Below, piece after piece: positions 34,497 to 43,265 of a stretch of DNA of 64,000 nt. The translations under genes and the position numbers were made by a program. The notes beneath the pieces are model-generated. The model was not told the DNA's origin and searched no databases. It saw nothing but the letters and a program-made list of their open reading frames with translations. Source of the stretch: Pseudomonas sp. dw_612 (GTDB lineage Bacteria; Pseudomonadota; Gammaproteobacteria; Pseudomonadales; Pseudomonadaceae). How positions within the stretch are numbered: position 1 is the first letter of the stretch; each line of letters starts with the position of its first letter. The DNA lies in NCBI RefSeq assembly GCF_018449725.1, contig NZ_JAAVVC010000004.1, forward strand, positions 62,001-126,000, given 5' to 3'.

Positions 34497-36869
34497 TCAG
34501 GCCAGCGTCAGGAACAACGCCGACGTCCAGACACGAGACTGATCCCGCTGACGCGCACAGATGAACAACGGATGCTCGCGGCCCGGTTGCAGATTGAGTT
34601 GCGCCAGTTCGATCTTCCCTTGCAGCTCGCGAGGCAGCGGCGCAGCGGTAGTCCTTTCCAGGGAGACTTTCAGCTCGGCCCCCGGCAACTCTTCGACCAC
34701 TTGGGATTGCGCCAGCAATGCTTCGCCGGACAACTCGATCAACACCGTCGGCGCATGCACGTTGGGTTGCGGTTCGGACGGGTCGCCGACCTTGATGTAG
34801 TTGTCGATGCGGCTGCGGATCTGCAACCTCGCACCGGCCAGTTGCGACAGGTCGATTTCGATGCTGTCGGTGTCGCCATTGGTGTCGGTACGGAACGCCA
34901 GCGACGTCGCGTCCTGGCGCCACACGGTTTGCTCCGGGTGGTCGAGGCCCAAGGCGCGAAAGCCATTGATCACCGCCCCGGTCACCCGAATCTCGCCGGT
35001 CCAATAGGCGCCGCGATAGCGGTCCTTGATCCGCGCGCCGCCCAGGCGCAGACGAATGCGTTGGGCGGAAAAACCCAGTTCCTGGTGCAGGTTGCGCGAC
35101 CAGATCAGCGTCTCGCCATCGAACAGATCGACCTGCTCCCAGCCCGCCTCGCCCAGCAATCGATAGTCCAGCGTGGCCGTCGAATCCGCCGTGAACACCT
35201 CGCCCATAAAATGCCCGCCCTGACGCAGGCTGGCAAACGAACGCTCACCGGTGGTGGCAAAGGTGCGCCGGGCACGCAGTGCCTTGCCGACACTGGCGCG
35301 GTCGAAGCCGTCGGCAACCACACCGGTCAACCCGCCACGAGAACCGAACACCGCCGTGGCCGGCACCCCGCCGCCGCAACGGCCCTGGTGTTCATCGCTG
35401 TTTGCAGCCGCGCCCACCCGATAGCCACGCTGCAGGGCTTCGGCGTAGACCCAATGGAATTGCCCCCACGCCGAGCCGACTTCGATCAAGCGCTCCAGCT
35501 CCGGGTGATGCCAGTCTAGGTTGCAGCGGCGCCCGCCGACATGGGGCATCATCAGGTGACCTTCCGGGTCTTTCGCATAGGCGGCGTATAACTCGTCCAC
35601 CGGCCAGGCGCCCGGTTTGATGGTGCCGGCGGTGAACTCGTTCCATTCGAAGGAGCGCACCAGCCGTCCTTGATTGTCGAAGGGGAATTCGGGCTTGCGG
35701 TCATGCAGGAACACCACATTGCGGTCGCCGCCGGCGCAGGAGTTGCCGCACCATTCCGTGCCGGGATAGCAGACGAATCGACCCGGTTCGTTGAGTTCGT
35801 GGATCAGTTTCACCGCCTGATCCCAGCGCTGCTCGGTGATGTTGAAGTCGTTGGCGGTGTAGCCGAGGACATCGAGGCCGGCAACATCACGGCCGTAGCT
35901 GAGGTTGTACAGCGTGTCATTGGTGCCCACGGTGTCATCGGAATGCACATGCAAGTCGGCGTACAGCGGACGCAATGCCGTGCCCGCCGGGTCGACGTTG
36001 ACGAAAGCCTGGGCGCCACGCACGCCTGGCGTCTCCACCTCGGCCGACAATCGCCATTCCCCCACCGCGCCGAGATCAAAACCCTCGAGCCGCGCCGTCG
36101 CCCAACCTTCATTCGCCAAAGTGAACGGTTGCTGGCGCTCGCCGCCTTCAGGATCAACGAGAGTCAGGACGCCGGTGAGCGGCAAGTTGCGGCAGGTGTT
36201 GCCCCAGGCATCGTCCACCCGCAGCAGCACATCGAACGCCTCACCGGCGCTGACCAGACGCGGCACAATCAGCTGCACGCTCTGCGCCGGCCCCGGCACG
36301 ATATTCAGCAACGGATCGCCCGGCACCTCGGCAAATTTCGAGCTGCCCAGCGGATCGATGAACAACCGGAAGCGGAAGTCTTTCTCGACGAAACTCTGCA
36401 CCCGCGTCCCCGCGCCGCCCTGGCGACGGTCGCCCAAACGAATGGTGATTTTGTCGCCCGGATTCAGGTAACCGTCGATGATGTCGATGATGATCGCTTT
36501 CTGGAATGGCCGTTCGTGGCCCTTCTGGTCGAAGCGCACTTTCAAATGCTGCACGGTGGCCTGGCTCTGGCCGGGGACTAATTCACCGGCCTGATACTCG
36601 GCGCTGACGTAGTTGGGACCGGCCGGATTCGAGGTCTGGAACAAGGCCCAGTCGGAGTAGAACTTGAAGGCCAGTTTCAGCCAGGCACCGTCCGCCAGAC
36701 CGCTGCCGCCGACCTCGTAGACCAGGGTGATTTCATCCCATTGCCCGGCAATCAGCGTGTCTCGATCACAGTCGATGCTACCGAGGAACGGGCGTTTCTT
36801 GTTGCGTTCGTAGAGGCCTTGGGGGGCGATGTAATGCCCGGCTTCGCGGGGATCGAAAACGTTACTCAC
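34497..36869 (-). CDS. PHP/DUF3604-like metal-dependent hydrolase of unknown function
   Basis: A 790-residue protein I can only place loosely. Residues about 25-300 form beta-rich domains (NPGDKITIRLGDRRQG; LTGVLTLVDPEGG). A C-terminal part starts at ADLHVHSDD (His307, His309), a metal-binding motif like that of PHP phosphoesterases and DUF3604. GYTANDFN, PHVGGRRCNLDWHHPE and GAAANSDEHQGRCGG supply further His and Asp residues for a two- or three-metal site. There is no signal peptide. It sits inside an organosulfur cluster, between the ABC permease (upstream, across a REP pair) and the sulfonate-binding protein. A hydrolase for a sulfate/phosphate ester or amide is possible but unproven. Confidence 0.7.
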   Translation of the reverse strand: MSNVFDPREAGHYIAPQGLYERNKKRPFLGSIDCDRDTLIAGQWDEITLVYEVGGSGLADGAWLKLAFKFYSDWALFQTSNPAGPNYVSAEYQAGELVPGQSQATVQHLKVRFDQKGHERPFQKAIIIDIIDGYLNPGDKITIRLGDRRQGGAGTRVQSFVEKDFRFRLFIDPLGSSKFAEVPGDPLLNIVPGPAQSVQLIVPRLVSAGEAFDVLLRVDDAWGNTCRNLPLTGVLTLVDPEGGERQQPFTLANEGWATARLEGFDLGAVGEWRLSAEVETPGVRGAQAFVNVDPAGTALRPLYADLHVHSDDTVGTNDTLYNLSYGRDVAGLDVLGYTANDFNITEQRWDQAVKLIHELNEPGRFVCYPGTEWCGNSCAGGDRNVVFLHDRKPEFPFDNQGRLVRSFEWNEFTAGTIKPGAWPVDELYAAYAKDPEGHLMMPHVGGRRCNLDWHHPELERLIEVGSAWGQFHWVYAEALQRGYRVGAAANSDEHQGRCGGGVPATAVFGSRGGLTGVVADGFDRASVGKALRARRTFATTGERSFASLRQGGHFMGEVFTADSTATLDYRLLGEAGWEQVDLFDGETLIWSRNLHQELGFSAQRIRLRLGGARIKDRYRGAYWTGEIRVTGAVINGFRALGLDHPEQTVWRQDATSLAFRTDTNGDTDSIEIDLSQLAGARLQIRSRIDNYIKVGDPSEPQPNVHAPTVLIELSGEALLAQSQVVEELPGAELKVSLERTTAAPLPRELQGKIELAQLNLQPGREHPLFICARQRDQSRVWTSALFLTLA

Positions 36870-36912
36870 ATGACACCTCGTGCAGTGGATGAAAAGGCTT
36901 CAAAACACGCCC

Positions 36913-37060
36913 TGTAGCAGCTGTCGAGCACCGCGAGGCAGCGTCCGGCGGCGCAGCCGTCGTAAACCCTGCATACGCGGTCTGCCTGACACACCGCATA
37001 GGCTGATTTTGCGACGGCTTCGCCGCCGGACGCTGCCTCGCGTTGCTCGACAGCTGCTAC
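36913..37060. repeat. REP pair (second family), overlapping the permease stop codon
   Basis: A long inverted repeat of a second Pseudomonas REP family: GTAGCAGCTGTCGAGC at the left end and GCTCGACAGCTGCTAC at the right end. Arms at about 36913-36967 and 37009-37060 differ by a few mismatches. It fills the 187-base gap between the ABC permease and the DUF3604-like gene, and the permease stop codon (TAG, 37057-37059) lies inside the right arm. Confidence 0.85.
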
Positions 37061-37806
37061 TGGACGCGCCATTTCTGGTAGTGACGCTCGATGCGCCGGA
37101 ACACAAAACTCTCCATCAGCCAGGCAATCAGGCCGATCAGCACAATGCCCAGCAGCACCTGGCTGCTGTTGCCGATCTGCCCGCCCGTGGACACCATCCA
37201 GCCAATGCCCTGGGACGCGCCGATCATTTCCGCAGCGACCAAAGCCCGCCACCCCTGGCTGAAACCGATGCGCAAGGCCGCCGTCACAAAGGGCAATGAA
37301 GCGGGTAGATAAACGTGGGCCAGCAGTTGCCAGGCATTGGCACCCAAGGTGCGTGCCGCGCGGACTTCACCGCCGCGAATGCTCTGCACGCCTTCCTGGA
37401 GGGTCACCGCCATGGGAAACACTGCAGCGATGAAAATCACCAGCACGATGGAGACATAACCCAGGCCGAAAATGATCATGATCAGCGGTGCCCAGGCGAT
37501 CGGCGGGATCGCCATGAACAGGCTGTTGAGCGGCGAGATGAAATCTCGAAAACGTGAAGACAAGCCACCGGCCGTGCCCAGCACAATCGCAACAAGCACC
37601 GCCGCGCAGAAGCCGCCGACCTCTTCCAGGACACTTGCCCTGAGGTGCTGCCACAGCGAACTGTCGCTGAGCCAGCGCACGGCTTCGCGCGCCACATCCC
37701 AAGGCTGCGGCAGGATGTAAGTGGGAAAACGGCTGGCCAGGGCGATCCAGATCAACAGCAGGAATGGCAGCGAAGCCCATCCCCAATTCGGTTTTGGCAA
37801 GGACAT
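37057..37806 (-). CDS. ABC transporter permease, SsuC/TauC-like
   Basis: A 249-residue inner-membrane permease of the nitrate/sulfonate/taurine group. About six helices are visible, with SLPFLLLIWIALASRFPTYIL at the front and VLLGIVLIGLIAWLMESFVF near the end. The EAA-type coupling motif LASLPFVTAALRIGFSQGWRALVAAEMIGA is in the middle. It starts 13 bases downstream of the binding-protein gene and forms an ATPase-binding protein-permease operon. The very C-terminus (KWRVQ then stop) is encoded by a REP element, so the last residues may be recent. Confidence 0.88.
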   Translation of the reverse strand: MSLPKPNWGWASLPFLLLIWIALASRFPTYILPQPWDVAREAVRWLSDSSLWQHLRASVLEEVGGFCAAVLVAIVLGTAGGLSSRFRDFISPLNSLFMAIPPIAWAPLIMIIFGLGYVSIVLVIFIAAVFPMAVTLQEGVQSIRGGEVRAARTLGANAWQLLAHVYLPASLPFVTAALRIGFSQGWRALVAAEMIGASQGIGWMVSTGGQIGNSSQVLLGIVLIGLIAWLMESFVFRRIERHYQKWRVQ

Positions 37807-37819
37807 GACAGGCTCAGAC

Positions 37820-38821
37820 TTAGCGCGAGGCTTTTTCCAGGTAGGAGGTATCCACGATCTGCTCGGTCTTGAGCGTGGTGTCGATAAAGCCCAGGTCGTG
37901 GGAGTAATTCATCAGGCGCTGAATAAATTGAAGGTCCGACCCCTGCAAGTCGGCTGACCAGCCCAGTCGTGTCCGTGCCTGGGCGACGATGGTTTCCGGG
38001 GCAATGGTCTTGCCATCCGGGTCTTGTACCGCTTCAAGCTTGAACACCTCGGCGATGATGCGATTCGACTCATCGGGATGCTCGTTGAGGAACGCGATGG
38101 CCTTGCGGTGCGCACGCAACAGCTTGACCACATCGTCCGGGCGCTCCTGCAAGGTTTTGGGCAGCGCGATCACCACGTACCATGGGTAATTCGGTAGCGC
38201 CTGGTTGACGTCGAGCAGAATCCGGCTCGACCCGCGCAGCAATGACTGGCTGACAAAGGGTTCCCAGGAAAACGCCGCGTCGACAATGCCGCGCTCCAGC
38301 GCCGCGTTCATGTTGCCGGGGGGCATGTCGATGATGTCCAGGTCCTTGTCGGGATCGAGCCCGGCCTTTTCTTTCAGGACATAGCCGCGCAGCAGCACGT
38401 CCATGCCGCTGCCCTTCTTGACCCCGGCAAGTTTTTTGCCCTTGAGTTGATCCAGACTGCTGATCGGATTTTTGGCATCGACAATCACTGCCGCCTGACC
38501 GTAATTGACCTTGGCCAGAATCCGGCTTTGCAGCCCTCGGGAAAACCATTGGTACACCGGCGGGGTGCCGACATAGGCCACATCCAGCTCATTGGCGGCC
38601 AGCGCCTGCTGGATAACCGGGCCATCGCCCAGGGCCTTGAGATCGACATTCAAGCCTTCCTCGCGGTAGTAACCCTGTTTGTCGGCGATCAGCGCCGGGG
38701 CGTTGGCCATGGCGAAGACATAACCCACACGCAGGGGTTTTTCCTCGGTGGCCACGGCAAATGGGCTGCTTGCCAGGGCGGCAACAGACAAGGAAAGGGC
38801 AAGCAGCGAACGTTTGATCAT
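37820..38821 (-). CDS. NitT/TauT-type ABC transporter binding protein
   Basis: A 333-residue periplasmic binding protein. Signal peptide MIKRSLLALSLSVAALASSP with cleavage near FAVA-T. PLRVGYVFAMANAPALIADKQG, DVAYVGTPPVYQWFSRG and AGVKKGSGMDVLLRG are characteristic of NMT1/SsuA-like proteins. It overlaps the upstream ATPase gene by four bases (ATGA), so the operon is coupled. The ligand is probably a sulfonate or sulfate ester because all nearby enzymes are sulfur-related, but nitrate-, thiamine-precursor- and taurine-binding proteins share the fold. Confidence 0.88.
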   Translation of the reverse strand: MIKRSLLALSLSVAALASSPFAVATEEKPLRVGYVFAMANAPALIADKQGYYREEGLNVDLKALGDGPVIQQALAANELDVAYVGTPPVYQWFSRGLQSRILAKVNYGQAAVIVDAKNPISSLDQLKGKKLAGVKKGSGMDVLLRGYVLKEKAGLDPDKDLDIIDMPPGNMNAALERGIVDAAFSWEPFVSQSLLRGSSRILLDVNQALPNYPWYVVIALPKTLQERPDDVVKLLRAHRKAIAFLNEHPDESNRIIAEVFKLEAVQDPDGKTIAPETIVAQARTRLGWSADLQGSDLQFIQRLMNYSHDLGFIDTTLKTEQIVDTSYLEKASR

Positions 38822-39699
38822 GCGGTTAACTCGGGTTGACGGGTTGGGTTAGCGACGGCTTCGGACACTTCCATGACGTGGGAAATGCGCTCCATCAGCT
38901 CATTGCGGTAATCGAGGAAGGCCGGCAAGCGGCGGGTTTTCAGGTTGGAGCGCGGGCGCGGCAGATGAATATTCAATTCGCTATGGATACCGCCCGGGGC
39001 GATGTTGAGCACGATGACCCGATCCGCCAGGAACACCGCTTCGTCGATATCGTGGGTAATGAACAGCACCGTCTGGCCCAGCTCGGCCCAGATACGCAAG
39101 GTCTCTTCATTCATGCTGTTGCGACTGATGGCATCCAGCGCGGCGAAGGGCTCGTCCATCAGCAACACGCCAGGCTCCAGTGCCAAAGTCCTGGCCAGGG
39201 AAACCCGCTGCTGCATGCCGCCAGACAGCTGATGCGGCAGTCGATGCGCCGCATTCTCCAGACCGACCAGACGCAGGTACTGCAAGGCTTGCGCACGCTG
39301 TTGTGCTTCGCTGAGTTGCGCTGTCATCCGCAGGCCGAAACGCACGTTTTCCAGCGCACTCAACCAGGGAAACAGCTGCGGCGCCTGAAACACATAGCCC
39401 AACTCCGATCGCTCCGGACGCACCGCAGTCTGGTTAATCGTGATCTGACCGCTCTGGGGTTGCTGAAAACCCGACAACAAATTCAGCAAGGTGGTTTTCC
39501 CGCAACCCGATGGCCCGAGGATCGCGACAAATTCGCCGGGTTTCGCGTTCAGGCTGAAAGCGCTGAACACCCGATGTCCGTTGGGGTAGCTGAAATTGAT
39601 GTCATCGACCGTCAGGGCATCGGCTTGCTGCGGTGCGTAAGGCAAGGATTCGGGCATGGCAAGTGTCGTCAGGTCGTTTACAATGGGGATGCCTGACAT
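38818..39699 (-). CDS. ABC transporter ATPase, SsuB/TauB-like
   Basis: A 293-residue ABC ATPase. Walker A is ILGPSGCGKTTLL, the signature is LSGGMQQRVSLARTLA, Walker B is VLLMDEPFAALD, and the switch His is in FITHDIDEA. It is first in the ATPase-binding protein-permease operon. The start is uncertain: ATGs at 39699 and 39657 are possible, and neither has a good ribosome-binding site. The upstream frame runs to a TTG at 39726 through a likely operator. Divergent from the GntR gene at 39794. Confidence 0.83.
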   Translation of the reverse strand: MSGIPIVNDLTTLAMPESLPYAPQQADALTVDDINFSYPNGHRVFSAFSLNAKPGEFVAILGPSGCGKTTLLNLLSGFQQPQSGQITINQTAVRPERSELGYVFQAPQLFPWLSALENVRFGLRMTAQLSEAQQRAQALQYLRLVGLENAAHRLPHQLSGGMQQRVSLARTLALEPGVLLMDEPFAALDAISRNSMNEETLRIWAELGQTVLFITHDIDEAVFLADRVIVLNIAPGGIHSELNIHLPRPRSNLKTRRLPAFLDYRNELMERISHVMEVSEAVANPTRQPELTA

Positions 39700-39714
39700 A
39701 ATACGTATTAATAC
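39699..39714. promoter_or_regulatory. Overlapping palindromes, candidate GntR/HutC-type operator
   Basis: Two perfect palindromes overlap here: TAATACGTATTA (39699-39710) and GTATTAATAC (39705-39714). They lie between the divergent ABC and GntR genes, at or just upstream of the ABC start. The GT...AC ends with a central TA resemble HutC-subfamily sites. Further right is a direct repeat ATAACCTA / ATAACCTTA at 39726-39733 and 39739-39747. Confidence 0.5.
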
Positions 39715-39793
39715 AAGTTGTCCCAATAACCTATTTTTATAACCTTAGAAGTGAAGGCACATCGCCCCACTCCAAGGCCCCTGGAAGCCGACC

Positions 39794-40537
39794 GTGTCCA
39801 CGTCCATTCTTCGCGACAGCACCACCTCGCTCTACGAACAGATCGCCCATCGATTGCTGGAAGAGATTCAGCGCGGTGACTTCGAGCCCACCGGCAAACT
39901 GCCGTCGGAAGCCGAATTGGGCCAACGCTTTGGGGTGAGCCGCGTCACGGTGCGCCTCGCGGTGGGCAAGCTCAGTGACGACGGCGTGGTGGAGCGCAAG
40001 CAAGGCAAAGGCACGTTCGTGGCGGCGAAACAGGTTCGGCATGGCTTGGACGCGTTGCGCAGTTTTCATGAAGCCTTGCTGTTGCAAGGGCTCAAACCGA
40101 GCATGCAGGTGATCAGCCATACGCTGCAGCCCGTTCCGGAAGCCTTGCGGGGTTTGTTTGAAGCAGCGGACGATTGCCTGCTGCTGGAGCGACTGCACTT
40201 CGTCGATGACGAACCCATCGCCCTGGGCCGCAGTCATCTACCGGCCGAACTGGCCAGCGTGGTCTGGACTGAGGTCGAGCATCAACCGATCTACTCCATC
40301 CTGGAGTCGATCACCGGCCTGGCAGTCACCCGCGCCGACCTGGCGATCCGTGCCCAGGAAGCCGACAAAAGCCTGGCCAGCGCCCTCCACGTCAAACGCG
40401 GCGCAGCGCTGCTGGTCATGGAGCGCACCTCTTATTTCGCCGACGGTCGCTGCTGCGACCGCACCACGTTTTTCATACGGCCGGAACGCTACGCCTTCGT
40501 CCTCAGCGGCGTGTTCAAATCCACAAGCGGCCGTTAG
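39794..40537 (+). CDS. GntR-family regulator, HutC/UTRA subfamily
   Basis: A 247-residue repressor-type protein. The winged helix-turn-helix is at residues about 10-75, with LPSEAELGQRFGVSRVTVRLAVGKL and GKGTFVA at the wing. The UTRA ligand domain follows from about 95 (LLLQGLKPSMQV; LERLHFVDDEPIALGRSHLP). The GTG start at 39794 has GGAAG upstream. It is divergent from the sulfonate-type ABC operon and the palindromes between them are its probable operator. The ligand may be a compound taken up by that transporter. Confidence 0.87.
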   Translation: MSTSILRDSTTSLYEQIAHRLLEEIQRGDFEPTGKLPSEAELGQRFGVSRVTVRLAVGKLSDDGVVERKQGKGTFVAAKQVRHGLDALRSFHEALLLQGLKPSMQVISHTLQPVPEALRGLFEAADDCLLLERLHFVDDEPIALGRSHLPAELASVVWTEVEHQPIYSILESITGLAVTRADLAIRAQEADKSLASALHVKRGAALLVMERTSYFADGRCCDRTTFFIRPERYAFVLSGVFKSTSGR

Positions 40538-40551
40538 AACGACCGCTTGTG
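40522..40551. terminator. Hairpin between convergent GntR and TonB-receptor genes
   Basis: A 9-bp stem CACAAGCGG / CCGCTTGTG (40522-40530 and 40543-40551). It overlaps the last codons of the GntR gene and lies 13 bases before the stop of the convergent receptor gene. No long T-run, so weak or bifunctional. Confidence 0.45.
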
Positions 40552-40563
40552 CCCCCTCTCCGA

Positions 40564-42960
40564 CTACCAGTTATAAGTAACCTTGCCGTAGTAAAACGCC
40601 CCGCTGTAGCCGTAAGGCGAAAAGGTGCTGTACGCCAGATTGCCGCCGCTGGAAGCGTACGCGTTGACCTTCTCCGGGTACTTGTCGGTGACGTTGTCGC
40701 CCCCCAGGGTGAACAGCCAGTTCTTGAGTTTGTAATCGACGGCCAGGTCCAACAGCCACGCGGCACTGAAAGTCTGATCGTTGATCTTGTCCGCCTGGTA
40801 ACTGGTGAACTCGCCATACCGCACCAGATTGGAATGCAGCGCCCAGTTGCCATAGTTGAAGTCGTTCGCCAGGCTCAGCTTGTGCTGCGGCGTGGTGTCG
40901 CCCAACAACCCAATGCGCTCGCGCCGATCGACGCGCACCAGGTTGACCCCGAGTTGATCGAGAATCGCCGGATTGGCTTTCACATCGGTGACTTTGGTGT
41001 GGTTGTAGTTATAGCCCACGGTGCTGTTCCAGCGGACCCCGTTATCCAGTTGATAGCGATAGTTGGCCACCAGATCCACCCCATCGGTGCTGGTGTCGGT
41101 GGCATTGGTGAAGTACCGCGCGCTGGTGTAGTTGATGTTGCCGACGCCGTTATCCTTGAGGTAATTGATCGCAGCGTTGTTCAGCACCAGGTTGGAGGAC
41201 AGCGACACCCGGTCACGGATATCGATGCGGTACACATCGGCGGTCACCGTCAGGTTATCCAGCGGTTCGAGCACCAGTCCGAGGCTGTAGTTGCGTGACT
41301 TCTCGGCCTCCAGATCCTCCGCGCCCAACAGCTTGGCCACCTGGCTGTTGGCCGGGAAGGTGCCGGCCTCCTGAATCGTGTTGCCGATCAACTGCGACGA
41401 AGTGAACGCGAAGTTCTGCTGCGCCAGCGACGGCGCGCGGAACCCGGTGGAGACACTGCCGCGCAACGCGACCTGGGGCGTGAAATCGTAGCGCGCCGAG
41501 AGTGAGCCACTGACATTGGAGCCGAAGTCGCTGTAGTCCTCGTGACGCACCGCCGCCGACACCGCCAGTTTCTCGGTGAAGTTGGTTTCCAGATCCAGGT
41601 ATTGGGCGATGTTGTGCCGGGACGAACTCCCCGCATCCGAGTCGCGGAAACCACCCAACCCGGAACTGCCGGTCTGGTAGTAGGACTCAGGCTGCCCTGC
41701 CTCGATCTGATAGCCTTGATGCAAGTACTCGGCACCGAAAGCCACCGACACCGGATACGGCAACCAGCCGAGGCTGAATTCCCGGGACAGGTCCAGGCTC
41801 AGTTGTTTCTGGTCGTTGGTCAACGTACCGTTGTCGAACGAGTGCGGAGTGGCCAGGCCCAGTGACGTGTTGATGGTTTTGGTGCCCAACTCATACGAAT
41901 TCTTGCCGTAGTTGGCCGACAAGTCGTAGTGCCAGTCGTTGATCAACTCACCGCGCAAGCCCACCACCAGGCTGGTGTCTTCCAGCACGCCGTTGATCAA
42001 CGGCAGGTAACCGTTCGGGTAGATCGCCGGGTTGTTGTTCGAGGCATTGCTGGCGCGATAAAACGCCGCGGTTTCGCCCCGACGCTTGCTGTAGCCGCCA
42101 AAGGTATAGAGCTCGGCGACATCGTTGAAACTGTACTCGGCGTTGAACTGAAACTTGCCCTCCTCCGTTTCCGGCTCGCCCTGGCGAAAGACATGCTGGC
42201 CGTAGGTAGTGGAACCGATACTGGCGGTACGAAAGTCGTCACCGGCGCGATCGGTGTAATCATTGTTCGCGCCTTCGGCGGACAGGTTCAGAAAACCGTT
42301 GGCCCCCAGCGCGAAACCGCTATTGCCGGCAACCTGGCGCTGAATCCCGTCGCCCTTTTTGTATTCGCCGTACTTGGTCGATATCGAGCCGCCATGGTCG
42401 GCGTTTTTCAGGATGATGTTGATGACTCCGGCGATGGCGTCCGAACCATAGCGCGCTGAAGCGCCGTCGCGCAGTACTTCGATGTGGTCGATGGCCGACA
42501 GCGGTATCGCGTTCAGATCCGCCGGCGCCGAGCCTCGCCCGACTGCGCCGCCAAGGTTGACGAACGCCGAGGTATGACGGCGTTTGCCGTTCACCAGCAC
42601 CAGAACCTGGTCCGGTGACAATCCGCGCAATTGCGCCGGTCGGGTCAGTTCGGCGCCATCCACCAGGCTGGGCCGAGGGAAGTTGATCGACGGGATCAGC
42701 CTTGCCAGCACCGTGCCCAGTTCGTTGGAACCGGAACTGCGCAGACTGTCGCCGGAAATCACATCGATGGGTGAAAGCGAGGCGCTGGCCGTGCGTTCCT
42801 GGGCCCGTGTACCGGTGACGATCACCGTGTCGAGCCGGGTTTGCGTGGTGTCGTCTTTAATGGTCTCTTCGGCGAATGCGCCGGTGCTCCAGACTGCCGC
42901 ACTCAGCACGTTGGCCGAGATGATTGCCGTGGACAGAAGGTGTCGTGTGTAGCTCCCCAT
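40564..42960 (-). CDS. TonB-dependent outer-membrane receptor
   Basis: A 798-residue TonB-dependent transporter. The signal peptide is MGSYTRHLLSTAIISANVL... ending near AFA. The plug domain carries DTVIVTGTRAQER, LRGLSPDQVLVLVNGKRR and IEVLRDGASARYGSDAIAGV. The C-terminus ends KVTYNW with an aromatic last residue, as for barrels. The ATG at 42960 has AGGGAG just upstream; the longer frame to 43044 lacks a signal peptide at its start. It lies next to the sulfonate ABC region and so may import an organosulfur compound, but other nutrients or a siderophore are possible. Confidence 0.85.
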   Translation of the reverse strand: MGSYTRHLLSTAIISANVLSAAVWSTGAFAEETIKDDTTQTRLDTVIVTGTRAQERTASASLSPIDVISGDSLRSSGSNELGTVLARLIPSINFPRPSLVDGAELTRPAQLRGLSPDQVLVLVNGKRRHTSAFVNLGGAVGRGSAPADLNAIPLSAIDHIEVLRDGASARYGSDAIAGVINIILKNADHGGSISTKYGEYKKGDGIQRQVAGNSGFALGANGFLNLSAEGANNDYTDRAGDDFRTASIGSTTYGQHVFRQGEPETEEGKFQFNAEYSFNDVAELYTFGGYSKRRGETAAFYRASNASNNNPAIYPNGYLPLINGVLEDTSLVVGLRGELINDWHYDLSANYGKNSYELGTKTINTSLGLATPHSFDNGTLTNDQKQLSLDLSREFSLGWLPYPVSVAFGAEYLHQGYQIEAGQPESYYQTGSSGLGGFRDSDAGSSSRHNIAQYLDLETNFTEKLAVSAAVRHEDYSDFGSNVSGSLSARYDFTPQVALRGSVSTGFRAPSLAQQNFAFTSSQLIGNTIQEAGTFPANSQVAKLLGAEDLEAEKSRNYSLGLVLEPLDNLTVTADVYRIDIRDRVSLSSNLVLNNAAINYLKDNGVGNINYTSARYFTNATDTSTDGVDLVANYRYQLDNGVRWNSTVGYNYNHTKVTDVKANPAILDQLGVNLVRVDRRERIGLLGDTTPQHKLSLANDFNYGNWALHSNLVRYGEFTSYQADKINDQTFSAAWLLDLAVDYKLKNWLFTLGGDNVTDKYPEKVNAYASSGGNLAYSTFSPYGYSGAFYYGKVTYNW

Positions 42961-43265
42961 ACCGCTCCCTATTGCTCTAAATCCATGGCTAAAAGCCTGG
43001 AACTCAGACGAGCGATCCGTGCGGCGGACGGTGGCGGTCATCAATCGAATTTATATTGGATCCAGTTGACCGGCGATATACTCTAAAACGATATTAAATA
43101 AATATTTAAATATCTTTATAGAATAAGCAAAGGCATAAGCCGGACCACGATTGAATGACGTGCAACGCCTTGAAGGGCCGAGACACCTGCATCGGCCAAC
43201 AGGATTTTCGGAATTGGCGTAAGTTACGAGCTGCCTTACTCCCCCGCCAGGAAAGAGAACGCTCT
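42961..43265. promoter_or_regulatory. Divergent region between TonB-receptor and epoxide-hydrolase genes
   Basis: A 305-base non-coding stretch. It contains a very AT-rich segment at about 43075-43135 with an imperfect 25-base dyad at 43090-43114, beginning GATATT and ending AAATATC. This is likely the promoter of one or both genes. AGGAAAGAG lies 13 or so bases before the epoxide-hydrolase ATG. No gene was seen in it. Confidence 0.45.
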
